A DNA stretch of 8,363 nt, from positions 306 through 8,668 of the forward strand of contig MGQK01000052.1 in assembly GCA_001797815.1 (NCBI GenBank). The letters are read 5' to 3'. The translations under genes and the position numbers were made by a program. This DNA is from Deltaproteobacteria bacterium RBG_13_61_14 (GTDB taxonomy: Bacteria; RBG-13-61-14). A model generated the notes under the pieces. That model was given only the letters and a program-made list of their open reading frames with translations, was not told where the DNA came from and made no database searches. Positions 1 through 5,786 of this stretch are shown piece by piece. Within the stretch, counting starts at the first letter, position 1. Each line of letters starts with the position of its first letter.

Positions 1-2
1 TC

Positions 3-506
3 TGGATCGGCAATAACCCCGCCGCCACCGGCAATATTTTTACCTCCGACCATCAGGGCATGAGCGCCAAGCTCAGCGAGGAAATGCGGGCCAGGCTTCG
101 CTCCGCCTCCGACGTGGAGAAAGAACGGATATTCCGGGAGGCAGCCTGGGCTTTCATCCGGCAACATCCGGCCCGGTTTGTGGCCCTGGTCCCGGCCAAG
201 CTCCGGGCGCTCTGGTGGTTTGATCCGGACATGCCCAGCGATTTCCCAGTGGTGCGGGAAGTGGTCTATGTCCTGCTTTTAATCCCGGCGCTCCTCGGCA
301 TGATCGCCTCCCGCAAACAATGGCGCGAGCTTTCGATCTTTTACCTCATCTACCTCACCCTGAGCGCGGCCTACTCGGTCTATTACGGCGGCGCCCGCTT
401 CCGCTACGTGATCGAATTCACCCTCATCCTCTTCGCGGCGTCCTTCCTGGTATCAATGGCTCGACATTTGGGCAGTGGGTTGGTGAGGGCTGGGGTCAGA
501 CCTTGA
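3..506 (+). CDS. C-terminal part of a GT39/PMT/ArnT-type membrane glycosyltransferase (5' truncated by window edge)
   Basis: The frame is open from base 3 to a TGA at 504-506, giving 167 residues that begin WIGNNPAATG. That GNNP-type segment followed by a charged stretch, then a hydrophobic tail ending near GGARFRYVIE (visible residues 129-138), is typical of the C-terminal part of GT39 enzymes (protein O-mannosyltransferase, ArnT and related polyprenyl-phosphate-sugar transferases). Three membrane segments are visible at about residues 86-102, 110-127 and 135-153. The RFRYVIE motif matches the family's conserved R(F/Y)R.PIEP block before the last helix. Such enzymes transfer a sugar from a lipid carrier on the outer face of the cytoplasmic membrane; the acceptor cannot be told. 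An internal ATG at 60 is not a credible start, because homology continues upstream of it. The last residues, GVRP, and the stop codon are encoded by a dispersed repeat (492-507), so the native C-terminus may have been altered. Confidence 0.8.
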   Translation, partial: WIGNNPAATGNIFTSDHQGMSAKLSEEMRARLRSASDVEKERIFREAAWAFIRQHPARFVALVPAKLRALWWFDPDMPSDFPVVREVVYVLLLIPALLGMIASRKQWRELSIFYLIYLTLSAAYSVYYGGARFRYVIEFTLILFAASFLVSMARHLGSGLVRAGVRP

Positions 507-704
507 CCATTTTCACAATTTCCGCCATCCCGCTCAGACGGGGGACAGCTTGCCCTCCCTCAGTTTTTGGCCGCACCGCATATTTTCGGCCTACGTAGGG
601 GCGCAATTGATTGCGCCCACCTCCCGGCAAGGGCGCGATAAATCGCGCCCCTACCCCCGGTTGACGAAAAAATGAGGGTGGGCAAGCGGGGGACAGGCCT
701 TGAC
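492..704. repeat. Composite intergenic repeat: direct repeats flanking a large inverted repeat and two palindromes
   Basis: Two direct copies, GGGGTCAGACCTTGAC (492-507) and GGGGACAGGCCTTGAC (689-704), match at 14 of 16 bases. A second exact direct pair, CGGGGGACAG, lies at 539-548 and 687-696. Between them an imperfect inverted repeat pairs 548-568 with 667-687 (19 of 21 positions), enclosing the palindromes listed separately at 595-654. GGGG(T/A)CAG-type motifs in this arrangement resemble the dispersed REP-like or RAYT-associated repeats of many GC-rich environmental genomes; this comparison is from memory and not searched. No transposase is encoded here, so if mobile it would be moved in trans. 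Confidence 0.6.
595..654. repeat. Pair of 20-bp palindromes nested within GTAGGGGCGC/GCGCCCCTAC arms
   Basis: GGGCGCAATTGATTGCGCCC (599-618) and GGGCGCGATAAATCGCGCCC (631-650) each form a 9-bp stem with a 2-base centre. Their outer ends, GTAGGGGCGC (595-604) and GCGCCCCTAC (645-654), are exact reverse complements, so the whole block can also fold as one hairpin. The same arm sequence (GTA-GGGC...GCCCCTAC) bounds the palindrome at 3804-3831, which marks them as members of one dispersed family. There is no T-tract, so it is not a canonical intrinsic terminator, although the hairpin could still stop or protect the upstream glycosyltransferase transcript. Confidence 0.7.
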
Positions 705-718
705 ACCCTTCTTTGGAT

Positions 719-747
719 TTGACAATCCCCCCTTTTTTCATTAACCT
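719..747 (+). promoter_or_regulatory. Candidate sigma70-type promoter for ileS
   Basis: A perfect -35 hexamer TTGACA (719-724) is followed after 17 bases by TAACCT (742-747), which keeps the first, second and last positions of TATAAT. Transcription would start near 754 and give a leader of about 175 bases. A second TTGACA at 700-705, partly contributed by the direct repeat at 689-704, has no good -10 at the right distance. The weak -10 keeps this tentative. Confidence 0.35.
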
Positions 748-753
748 AAAGCC

Positions 754-930
754 ATTCTTTCCAGGATGAAGATGGTCCCCTGCGGAGGCGATAACGCGGG
801 CAGCAATCACTGCCCGCGGCTGATTCGCGCGGCCCGGATAGTCTAGGCCGAGGCCGCCGCACGTCTCCTCTGCCCTGCCTCTGGCAACGCGGCGCGGAAC
901 CTGACCCGACACACAATTGGAGCGTAACCC
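754..930 (+). promoter_or_regulatory. Structured 5' leader of ileS (possible cis-regulatory RNA, class not established)
   Basis: The region is GC-rich, carries no convincing reading frame and has strong folding potential. CGCGGGCAG (795-803) pairs perfectly with 810-818 around the loop CAATCA. GCGGCC (829-834) pairs with GGCCGC (852-857). A competing stem pairs CGCCGC (855-860) with GCGGCG (889-894), sharing bases 855-857, so the two are mutually exclusive. TGGCAACGCGG at 883-893 resembles the core of the T-box motif that reads uncharged tRNA ahead of many synthetase genes, including ileS. However, the preceding GGG and the complementary 3' arm expected of a T-box antiterminator are missing, and no Stem I with an isoleucine specifier could be assigned. 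The Shine-Dalgarno GGAG (919-922) lies 8 bases before the ileS ATG. A degraded remnant of other sequence is equally possible. Confidence 0.3.
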
Positions 931-3738
931 ATGGACTATAAAAAGACCCTCAATCTGCCCAAGACCGCTTTTGACATGAAGGCCAATTTGGCCCGGCGCG
1001 AGCCGGAGCTGGTCCGGCGCTGGGACCAGGACCGGGTGTATGCCAAGATGCTGGCCGCCCACCAGAACCAGCCCAAGTTCGTGCTCCACGACGGCCCGCC
1101 CTATGCCAACGGCTCGATCCACCTGGGCACGGCCATGAACAAGGTGCTCAAGGACTTTATCGTCAAGTCCCGCGCCATGTCCGGCCGCTTCACGCCCTAC
1201 CTCCCCGGCTGGGACTGCCACGGGCTGCCGATCGAGCACCAGGTGGACAAGGAGCTGGGCGAGAAGAAAGGCGCGATCAGCGTGATCGAAAAGCGCCGGC
1301 GCTGCCGGGAATACGCGGGCAAGTTCGTGGACGTCCAGCGCGGCGAGTTCAAGCGCCTGCTGGTGCTGGGCGAGTGGGAGCACCCTTACCTGACCATGAA
1401 CTATCGCTACGAGGCCCAGATCGCCCGGGAGTTCGCCAAGTTCGTCAAGGCCGGCTCGATCTACCGGGGGCTGAAGCCGGTGCACTGGTGCCCTACATGC
1501 AAAACTGCATTAGCCGAGGCCGAGGTCGAATACGCGGACCACCCATCGCCCTCGATCTATGTCCGCTTTCCCTGGCAGAGCGGCAAGGGGCCGGAGAGTC
1601 CCGCGAAGAAGACGCTGCTCGACCTCCAGAAAGAGCACGGCCCGGTCTTCGTGATGATCTGGACCACCACGCCCTGGACCATCCCGGCCAACCTGGCGGT
1701 GGCGCTGCATCCCGAGTTCAGCTACGTGGCGCTCAAGGCCGGCGGAGCGGTTTATCTCTTGGCCGAGGGCCTGGTCAACGTGGTGGCCGAGCTGCTCGGC
1801 TGGAAAGACCGGCAGGTGCTTAAAAAGTTCCAGGGCCGCGAGCTGGAAGGCCTGGTCTTCCGGCACCCGCTCTACGACCGCGACTCGGTCATCATCCTGG
1901 CCGATTATGTCACCCTCGACACCGGCACCGGCTGCGTGCACACCGCGCCCGGCCACGGCCAGGAAGACTACGAGAGCGGCCAGCAATACCGCCTCCCGAT
2001 CTATTCACCAGTGGATGACCACGGCCGCTTCACCGGCGAGGTGGAGTTTTTTGCCGGGGAGTTCGTGTTCGACGCCAACGCCCACGTGAACCAGAAGCTC
2101 AAAGAGGCGGGCAACCTGCTCCACGCGGAGGAGTTCACCCACAGCTATCCCCATTGCTGGCGCTCGAAGGACCCGGTGATATTCCGGAGCACGCCGCAGT
2201 GGTTTGTCTCCATGGATAAAACCCGCCTGCGGGGAAAGGCGCTGGAGCAGATCAAGAAGACCACCTGGGACCCGGCCTGGGGCGAGGAGCGGATCAGCAG
2301 CATGATCGCCGAGCGCTCGGACTGGTGTCTGTCCCGGCAGCGGGCCTGGGGCGTGCCCATTGTGGCGTTCCATTGCCAAAACTGCGGGGAGGTCTTGCTG
2401 GACGGAGAGCTGGTGGACCGGGTGGCCGACCTCTTTGCAGAGCACGGCTGCGACGTGTGGTTCGCGCGCGAGGCCAAGGACCTGCTCCCGACCGGGACCA
2501 GGTGCCGAAAGTGCGGCGGCTCCGCGTTCGACAAGGACTCGAACATCCTGGACGTGTGGTTCGATTCGGGGGTGAGCTTTGCCTGCGTCTTGGAGGAGCG
2601 GGAAGACCTGGGCCTGCCCTGCGACCTGTATATCGAGGGCACGGACCAGCACCGGGGATGGTTCCACTCGTCCCTGCTCTGCGCGGTCGGCACCCGCGGC
2701 TTTGCGCCCTATCGCACCGTGCTCACCCATGGCTTCACCGTGGACGAGGACGGGAAGAAGTATTCCAAGTCCTCGGGCAACTACGTGCCCCTGGAAAAAC
2801 TGCTGCAAGACTACGGCGCCGAGCTCTTGCGGATGTGGGCGGCCTCGGAGAACTTCCGCAACGACATCCGCTTCTCCCGGACCATCCTCGACGGCATCGC
2901 CACCACCTACCGCAAGGTGCGCAACACCCTGCGCTACATGCTTGGGAACCTCTTTGACTTCGACCCCGGGCGGGACGCGCTGCCCGTCTCCGAGCTTTTT
3001 GCCCTCGACCGCTGGATGCTGCACCGGGTGGAGAAGTTCAAGCGCCGGGCGCTCGCCGCCTACGACCGCTACGAGTTCCACCTGATCTACCACGGCCTGA
3101 ACACGCTCTGCGCGGTGGACCTCTCGGCCTTGTATTTCGACATTGTGCGCGATCGGCTCTATTGCGAAAAGGCGGACGGCAAGGCCCGGCGCTCGGCCCA
3201 GACCGCGATCTGGACCGCGCTCGACGCCCTGGTCCGGCTGATGGCGCCGATCCTGTCCTTCACCGCCGAGGAAGTCTACGCCCAGATGCCGGTCCAGGGC
3301 GGGCGCCGGGACACCGTGTTCGAGCTGAGCTATGCGCCGGCCGATGATGCACTTTTGAATGAGGAGCTGGGCGAGCGCTTGGCGCGCTTGTTCTTGATCC
3401 GGGAAGAGGTGAACAAGGCCCTGGACCAGGCGCAGAAGGAAAAATTGATCGGCCACCCCAACGACGCCCAGGTGGTAATCGCGGCCGGCCGGGACGAGAT
3501 GGAGTTTCTCCGCTCCTTCCGCGCCGATCCGGAAGGCGCTGAAGACCTGCGCAAACTGCTCCTGGTCTCCGCGGTGGAGCTTAAGGAAAAGACCGGCGGC
3601 GACCTGGAGGTCAAGCTCAGCAAAGCCCCGGGCCGGAAGTGCGAGCGCTGCTGGACCTACGCGACCGAGGTGGGCAGCTTATCCAAACATCCTACCTTGT
3701 GCCCAAGATGCTATAATGTCCTGGAAGCTGTTTCATAA
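931..3738 (+). CDS. ileS: Isoleucyl-tRNA synthetase
   Basis: This class Ia synthetase activates isoleucine and charges tRNA-Ile in the cytoplasm, and it hydrolyses mischarged valine. The 935-residue length matches the bacterial enzyme. The HIGH-type motif sits in NGSIHLGTAMNK (H64-T67) and WDCHGLPIE follows at about 94-102. The CP1 editing domain shows WTTTPWTIPAN (244-254) and GTGCVHTAPGHGQED (332-346), whose Asp346 matches the editing aspartate. DVWFDSG lies at 541-547, and the KMSKS loop is present as KYSKS (610-614). The C-terminal zinc finger has Cys904, Cys907, Cys924 and Cys927. The ATG at 931 is supported by GGAG at 919-922 and by the usual N-terminus of the family (DYKKTLNLPKT). The last roughly 60 bases are more AT-rich than the rest, and the stop codon lies in one arm of a 17-bp inverted repeat. 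The gene stands apart from its neighbours, with gaps of 424 and 171 bases. Confidence 0.97.
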   Translation: MDYKKTLNLPKTAFDMKANLARREPELVRRWDQDRVYAKMLAAHQNQPKFVLHDGPPYANGSIHLGTAMNKVLKDFIVKSRAMSGRFTPYLPGWDCHGLPIEHQVDKELGEKKGAISVIEKRRRCREYAGKFVDVQRGEFKRLLVLGEWEHPYLTMNYRYEAQIAREFAKFVKAGSIYRGLKPVHWCPTCKTALAEAEVEYADHPSPSIYVRFPWQSGKGPESPAKKTLLDLQKEHGPVFVMIWTTTPWTIPANLAVALHPEFSYVALKAGGAVYLLAEGLVNVVAELLGWKDRQVLKKFQGRELEGLVFRHPLYDRDSVIILADYVTLDTGTGCVHTAPGHGQEDYESGQQYRLPIYSPVDDHGRFTGEVEFFAGEFVFDANAHVNQKLKEAGNLLHAEEFTHSYPHCWRSKDPVIFRSTPQWFVSMDKTRLRGKALEQIKKTTWDPAWGEERISSMIAERSDWCLSRQRAWGVPIVAFHCQNCGEVLLDGELVDRVADLFAEHGCDVWFAREAKDLLPTGTRCRKCGGSAFDKDSNILDVWFDSGVSFACVLEEREDLGLPCDLYIEGTDQHRGWFHSSLLCAVGTRGFAPYRTVLTHGFTVDEDGKKYSKSSGNYVPLEKLLQDYGAELLRMWAASENFRNDIRFSRTILDGIATTYRKVRNTLRYMLGNLFDFDPGRDALPVSELFALDRWMLHRVEKFKRRALAAYDRYEFHLIYHGLNTLCAVDLSALYFDIVRDRLYCEKADGKARRSAQTAIWTALDALVRLMAPILSFTAEEVYAQMPVQGGRRDTVFELSYAPADDALLNEELGERLARLFLIREEVNKALDQAQKEKLIGHPNDAQVVIAAGRDEMEFLRSFRADPEGAEDLRKLLLVSAVELKEKTGGDLEVKLSKAPGRKCERCWTYATEVGSLSKHPTLCPRCYNVLEAVS
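3709..3717 (+). promoter_or_regulatory. Candidate extended -10 promoter inside the ileS 3' end, for the phd-leuD-leuB unit
   Basis: TGCTATAAT is a consensus extended -10 (TGn plus TATAAT at 3712-3717), the only perfect TATAAT noticed in this GC-rich window. No recognisable -35 precedes it at 16-18 bases, which extended -10 promoters can tolerate. The predicted start, near 3724, coincides with the first base of the 17-bp inverted repeat, so the RNA would begin with a long stem. A further -10-like TATGAT lies at 3761-3766 without a -35. Confidence 0.35.
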
Positions 3739-3853
3739 CCCGTTTTGATGAACCGAACCCTATGATTGCATACAAGAACACGGCGAAAAATCGGCTGCCG
3801 AACGTAAGGGCACGGCATGCCGTGCCCCTACTCGGGGGGTTATGAAACAGCTT
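3725..3853. repeat. 129-bp element with perfect 17-bp terminal inverted repeats (MITE-like or leader hairpin)
   Basis: AAGCTGTTTCATAACCC (3725-3741) and its exact reverse complement (3837-3853) bracket 95 bases that contain the palindrome at 3804-3831. The left arm includes the last codons and the TAA of ileS. No protein is encoded inside, and no clean target-site duplication borders it; TGG occurs at 3722-3724 and at 3855-3857, one base off symmetry. The arrangement could be a small non-autonomous insertion, an inverted duplication of the ileS end made during such an insertion, or a folded leader of the downstream transcript. There is no T-tract for a classical terminator. Confidence 0.6.
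3804..3831. repeat. 28-bp palindrome of the GTAGGGGC...GCCCCTAC family
   Basis: GGGCACGGCATGCCGTGCCC (3808-3827) is a perfect palindrome. It extends outwards by GTA/TAC with one mismatched pair (3807/3828), giving 3804-3831. It shares its arms with the palindromes before ileS (595-654), although the central sequence differs. Palindromes of this kind are common between genes in many environmental genomes, and their function is unknown. An ATG at 3817-3819 inside it opens a longer frame into the antitoxin gene, but that start is not credible. Confidence 0.75.
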
Positions 3854-3882
3854 GTGGAAAGTTGACCGAAACCAGGATGGCG

Positions 3883-3902
3883 CTTCTTCGCCTCGGAGGA
3901 AG
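3883..3902 (+). promoter_or_regulatory. Small hairpin overlapping the Shine-Dalgarno site of the antitoxin gene
   Basis: CTTCTTC (3883-3889) can pair with GGAGGAAG (3896-3902 used, one G-U pair) across a 6-base loop. The paired 3' arm is most of the strong Shine-Dalgarno sequence GGAGGA (3895-3900), which lies 9 bases before the ATG at 3910. In RNA this could partly hide the ribosome site. The stem is short and could be chance; the Shine-Dalgarno itself is the reason for choosing 3910 as the start. Confidence 0.35.
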
Positions 3903-3909
3903 TTTGAAA

Positions 3910-4200
3910 ATGAAGTTCGTTACCTCCAGAGAATTTATCTCTCAGCCGTTGCGAATTCTCAAATTGGCTGAGAAGGAGAACGTAGTTGCCGTTTCCGCTC
4001 GCGGTCAAACCCACTATCTGATAACAAGGCTGGAAAAGGATGATCTGGAAGACTTGATTCTTGCCGACCACCTTGAGATTGAGAAGGACTGGAGGCGTTC
4101 AGAGCGAGAATTTCGTCAAGGCAAAACCATCCCGCTAAGCAGTATCAAAATTCCTATCAAGCGCCGCGATAAAAAAGAGAAATCACGGAGGAAGCGATGA
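3910..4200 (+). CDS. Phd/YefM-like antitoxin-type DNA-binding protein, no toxin partner
   Basis: The 96-residue product opens with MKFVTSREFISQPLRILKLA, followed by EKENVVAVSARGQTHYLIT. This is the pattern of Phd/YefM (prevent-host-death) antitoxins, which use the N-terminal fold to bind their own operator and a flexible C-terminal part to neutralise a toxin. The segment EREFRQGKTIPLSSIK (about residues 70-85) resembles the toxin-binding tail, and a very basic end ([13 protein letters not shown]) follows. The start at 3910 has GGAGGA 9 bases upstream; in-frame ATGs at 3817 and 3877 add residues foreign to the family. No toxin gene is adjacent: ileS lies upstream, and leuD begins on the ATGA overlap 4197-4200. 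Codon use is clearly more AT-rich than in its neighbours, which suggests acquisition. It may be an orphan antitoxin, or a regulator of the leu genes it precedes; the second idea is inference. Confidence 0.7.
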   Translation: MKFVTSREFISQPLRILKLAEKENVVAVSARGQTHYLITRLEKDDLEDLILADHLEIEKDWRRSEREFRQGKTIPLSSIKIPIKRRDKKEKSRRKR

Positions 4201-4697
4201 CTTTGAAAGGCCATGCCTGGAAATTCGGGGCGGATGTGGACACCGACGCCATCATCGCCGCGCGTTACCTTTCGGCCACTGATCCGGAGGAACTGGCCGG
4301 CCACGTCATGGAGGGCCTGATGCCGGATTTTCCGAACCGGGTGAAGCCGGGCGACATGGTGGTGGCGGGCAAGAACTTCGGCTGCGGCAGTAGCCGCGAG
4401 CACGCCCCGCTCGCGCTCAAGGCGGCGGGGGTCGCGTGCGTGATCGCCAGGAGCTTTGCCCGCATTTTTTACCGCAACGCCTTCAACCTGGGACTGCCGC
4501 TCTTGGAGAGCGCGGAGGCGGCGGACGGCATCGCGGCCGGCGACGAGCTCTTGGTGGACTTGGCCGCGGGCACGATCAAGAACCTGAGCCAGGGCACGGA
4601 ATTTCAGGCGCGGCCGATCCCGCCGTTCATGCAGGAGCTTCTGGCCGAGGGCGGCCTGATGCAGCACGTGATCAAGAAGATCCGGGCGGGAGGGTGA
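4197..4697 (+). CDS. leuD: 3-isopropylmalate dehydratase small subunit (archaeal-type short LeuD)
   Basis: With the large subunit LeuC this protein isomerises 2-isopropylmalate to 3-isopropylmalate in leucine synthesis. The 166 residues form the swivelling aconitase domain: [13 protein letters not shown] (13-25), the signature [14 protein letters not shown] (58-71), and [14 protein letters not shown] (88-101). The short length and the YL-x-x-TDP loop place it in the LeuD/HacB group first described in archaea, where the loop after YL influences whether isopropylmalate or homoaconitate-type substrates are used. Here the loop reads YLSA (24-27), which does not settle the choice; the leuB neighbour favours leucine synthesis. 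Its ATG overlaps the stop of the antitoxin gene (ATGA), and GGAGGA at 4187-4192 is only 4 bases away, suggesting coupled translation. No leuC is present in the window. Confidence 0.9.
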   Translation: MTLKGHAWKFGADVDTDAIIAARYLSATDPEELAGHVMEGLMPDFPNRVKPGDMVVAGKNFGCGSSREHAPLALKAAGVACVIARSFARIFYRNAFNLGLPLLESAEAADGIAAGDELLVDLAAGTIKNLSQGTEFQARPIPPFMQELLAEGGLMQHVIKKIRAGG

Positions 4698-4703
4698 GTG
4701 AAG

Positions 4704-5768
4704 ATGGCGAAGACGCACCGCATCGCCGTGATCCCGGGCGATGGCACCGGCCCGGAAGTCGTGGCCGAAGGGGTGAAGGTGCTCACGGCCGCGGCCGACC
4801 GGTTCAGGATCCAGTTCGAGTTCCAGACTTACGACTTGGGCGGCGAGCGGTATCTGCGGACCGGCGAGGTGTTGCCGGAGGGGGTGCTGGCCGAGCTCAA
4901 GAGGATGGACGCGATTTACCTGGGCGCGATCGGGCATCCCCAGGTCAAGCCCGGGGTCCTCGAGCAGGGCTTGCTGCTCAAGCTCCGCTTCGAGCTGGAC
5001 CAATACATCAACCTGCGGCCGGTGAAGCTCTACCCGGGGGTGAAGACGCCGCTCCGGGACAAGGGGCCTTCGGACATTGACCTGGTGGTGGTGCGGGAGA
5101 ACACCGAGGGGCTGTATGCCGGGACCGGCGGGTTCCTGCGCAAGGGCACGCCCCAGGAGGTGGCGATCCAGACCTCGGTCAACACCCGCCGGGGGGTGGA
5201 GCGCTGCATCCGCTTCGCTTTTGAGTATTGTAAGAAGCGCAACAAAAAGAAAAAGCTCACCCTCTGCGGCAAGACCAACGTGCTCACCTTTGCCTTTGAC
5301 CTGTGGGAGCGGACCTTTCACGAGGTGGCCGAGGAGTACCCGGAGATCCGGACCGATTACGCGCACGTGGACGCGCTCTGCATGTGGCTGATTAAGAACC
5401 CGGAGTGGTTCGACGTGGTGGTGACCGACAACATGTTCGGCGACATCATCACCGACCTGGGCGCGGTGATCCAGGGCGGGATGGGCATCGCCGCCGGGGG
5501 CAACTTGAACCCGGAGGGGGTGAGCATGTTCGAGCCGATCGGGGGCAGCGCGCCCAAATATACCGGCCAGGGCGTGATCAACCCGCTGGCGGCGATCGCG
5601 GCCGGGCAGATGCTGCTCGCCCACCTGGGCCATGCCGCCGCCGCCGCGGCGGTGGAACAGGCGGTGGTCAAGACCATTCAGAATGACCTGAAGGACCTGG
5701 CCGCCGGCAAAATGGGCCTTTCCACCAGCCAGGTCGGAGATCGCGTCGCGGGTTACGTCTCGGGCTAA
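4704..5768 (+). CDS. leuB: 3-isopropylmalate dehydrogenase (isocitrate/isopropylmalate dehydrogenase family)
   Basis: This enzyme should oxidise and decarboxylate 3-isopropylmalate to 2-oxoisocaproate. The 354 residues start with MAKTHRIAVIPGDGTGPEV. Substrate-binding arginines appear at R95 (LRFEL), R105 (NLRP) and R131 (RENTEG, 131-136). The catalytic set is Y138, K190 (CGKTNVL) and Asp at 223 (VDALCMW), 247 and 251 (NMFGDIITDLGA). The nucleotide loop reads GGSAPKYTG with K285-Y286, where classic NAD-dependent LeuB has Asp-Ile. RENTEG is also typical of isocitrate and tartrate dehydrogenases, so LeuB function rests largely on adjacency to leuD. ATG 4704 is preferred because GGAGGG (4689-4694) is 9 bases away; a GTG at 4698 would add two residues but lies too close. 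leuD ends 6 bases upstream. A GCC-rich run encodes six alanines (311-316). Confidence 0.88.
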   Translation: MAKTHRIAVIPGDGTGPEVVAEGVKVLTAAADRFRIQFEFQTYDLGGERYLRTGEVLPEGVLAELKRMDAIYLGAIGHPQVKPGVLEQGLLLKLRFELDQYINLRPVKLYPGVKTPLRDKGPSDIDLVVVRENTEGLYAGTGGFLRKGTPQEVAIQTSVNTRRGVERCIRFAFEYCKKRNKKKKLTLCGKTNVLTFAFDLWERTFHEVAEEYPEIRTDYAHVDALCMWLIKNPEWFDVVVTDNMFGDIITDLGAVIQGGMGIAAGGNLNPEGVSMFEPIGGSAPKYTGQGVINPLAAIAAGQMLLAHLGHAAAAAAVEQAVVKTIQNDLKDLAAGKMGLSTSQVGDRVAGYVSG

Positions 5769-5786
5769 TCAGCCGGGAACCCAAGC

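Noticed and set aside
595-654. Tandem palindromes as a CRISPR array
   Set aside because: Only two units of about 20 bp with different centres and a 12-base separation; no regular spacers and no cas genes.
727-738. CCCCCC-TTTTTT run as an intrinsic terminator for the upstream gene
   Set aside because: No adjacent G-rich arm forms a stem directly before the T-run; the nearest G-run (688-692) is too far away and lacks further pairing.
754-930. Definite call of a T-box riboswitch
   Set aside because: Only the TGGCAACGCGG core resembles the motif; the complementary antiterminator arm, Stem I features and an isoleucine specifier could not be found by eye, so it is reported only as a candidate leader.
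496-1485. Long minus-strand frame across the ileS leader and 5' part of ileS
   Set aside because: It mirrors the GC-rich ileS codons and runs through repeats; it has no family motifs and conflicts with the certain ileS gene.
2005-3456. 483-codon minus-strand frame inside ileS
   Set aside because: It is opposite well-conserved IleRS sequence and is a product of GC-biased third positions; no recognisable domain or ribosome site.
3817-3909. Upstream extension of the antitoxin gene from ATG 3817 or 3877
   Set aside because: ATG 3817 lies inside a palindromic repeat, and neither ATG has a good ribosome site; ATG 3910 has GGAGGA at ideal spacing and the family's typical N-terminus.
4116-5633. 505-codon minus-strand frame opposite leuD and leuB
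   Set aside because: Low-complexity His/Arg/Leu-rich translation opposite two conserved genes; a shadow frame.
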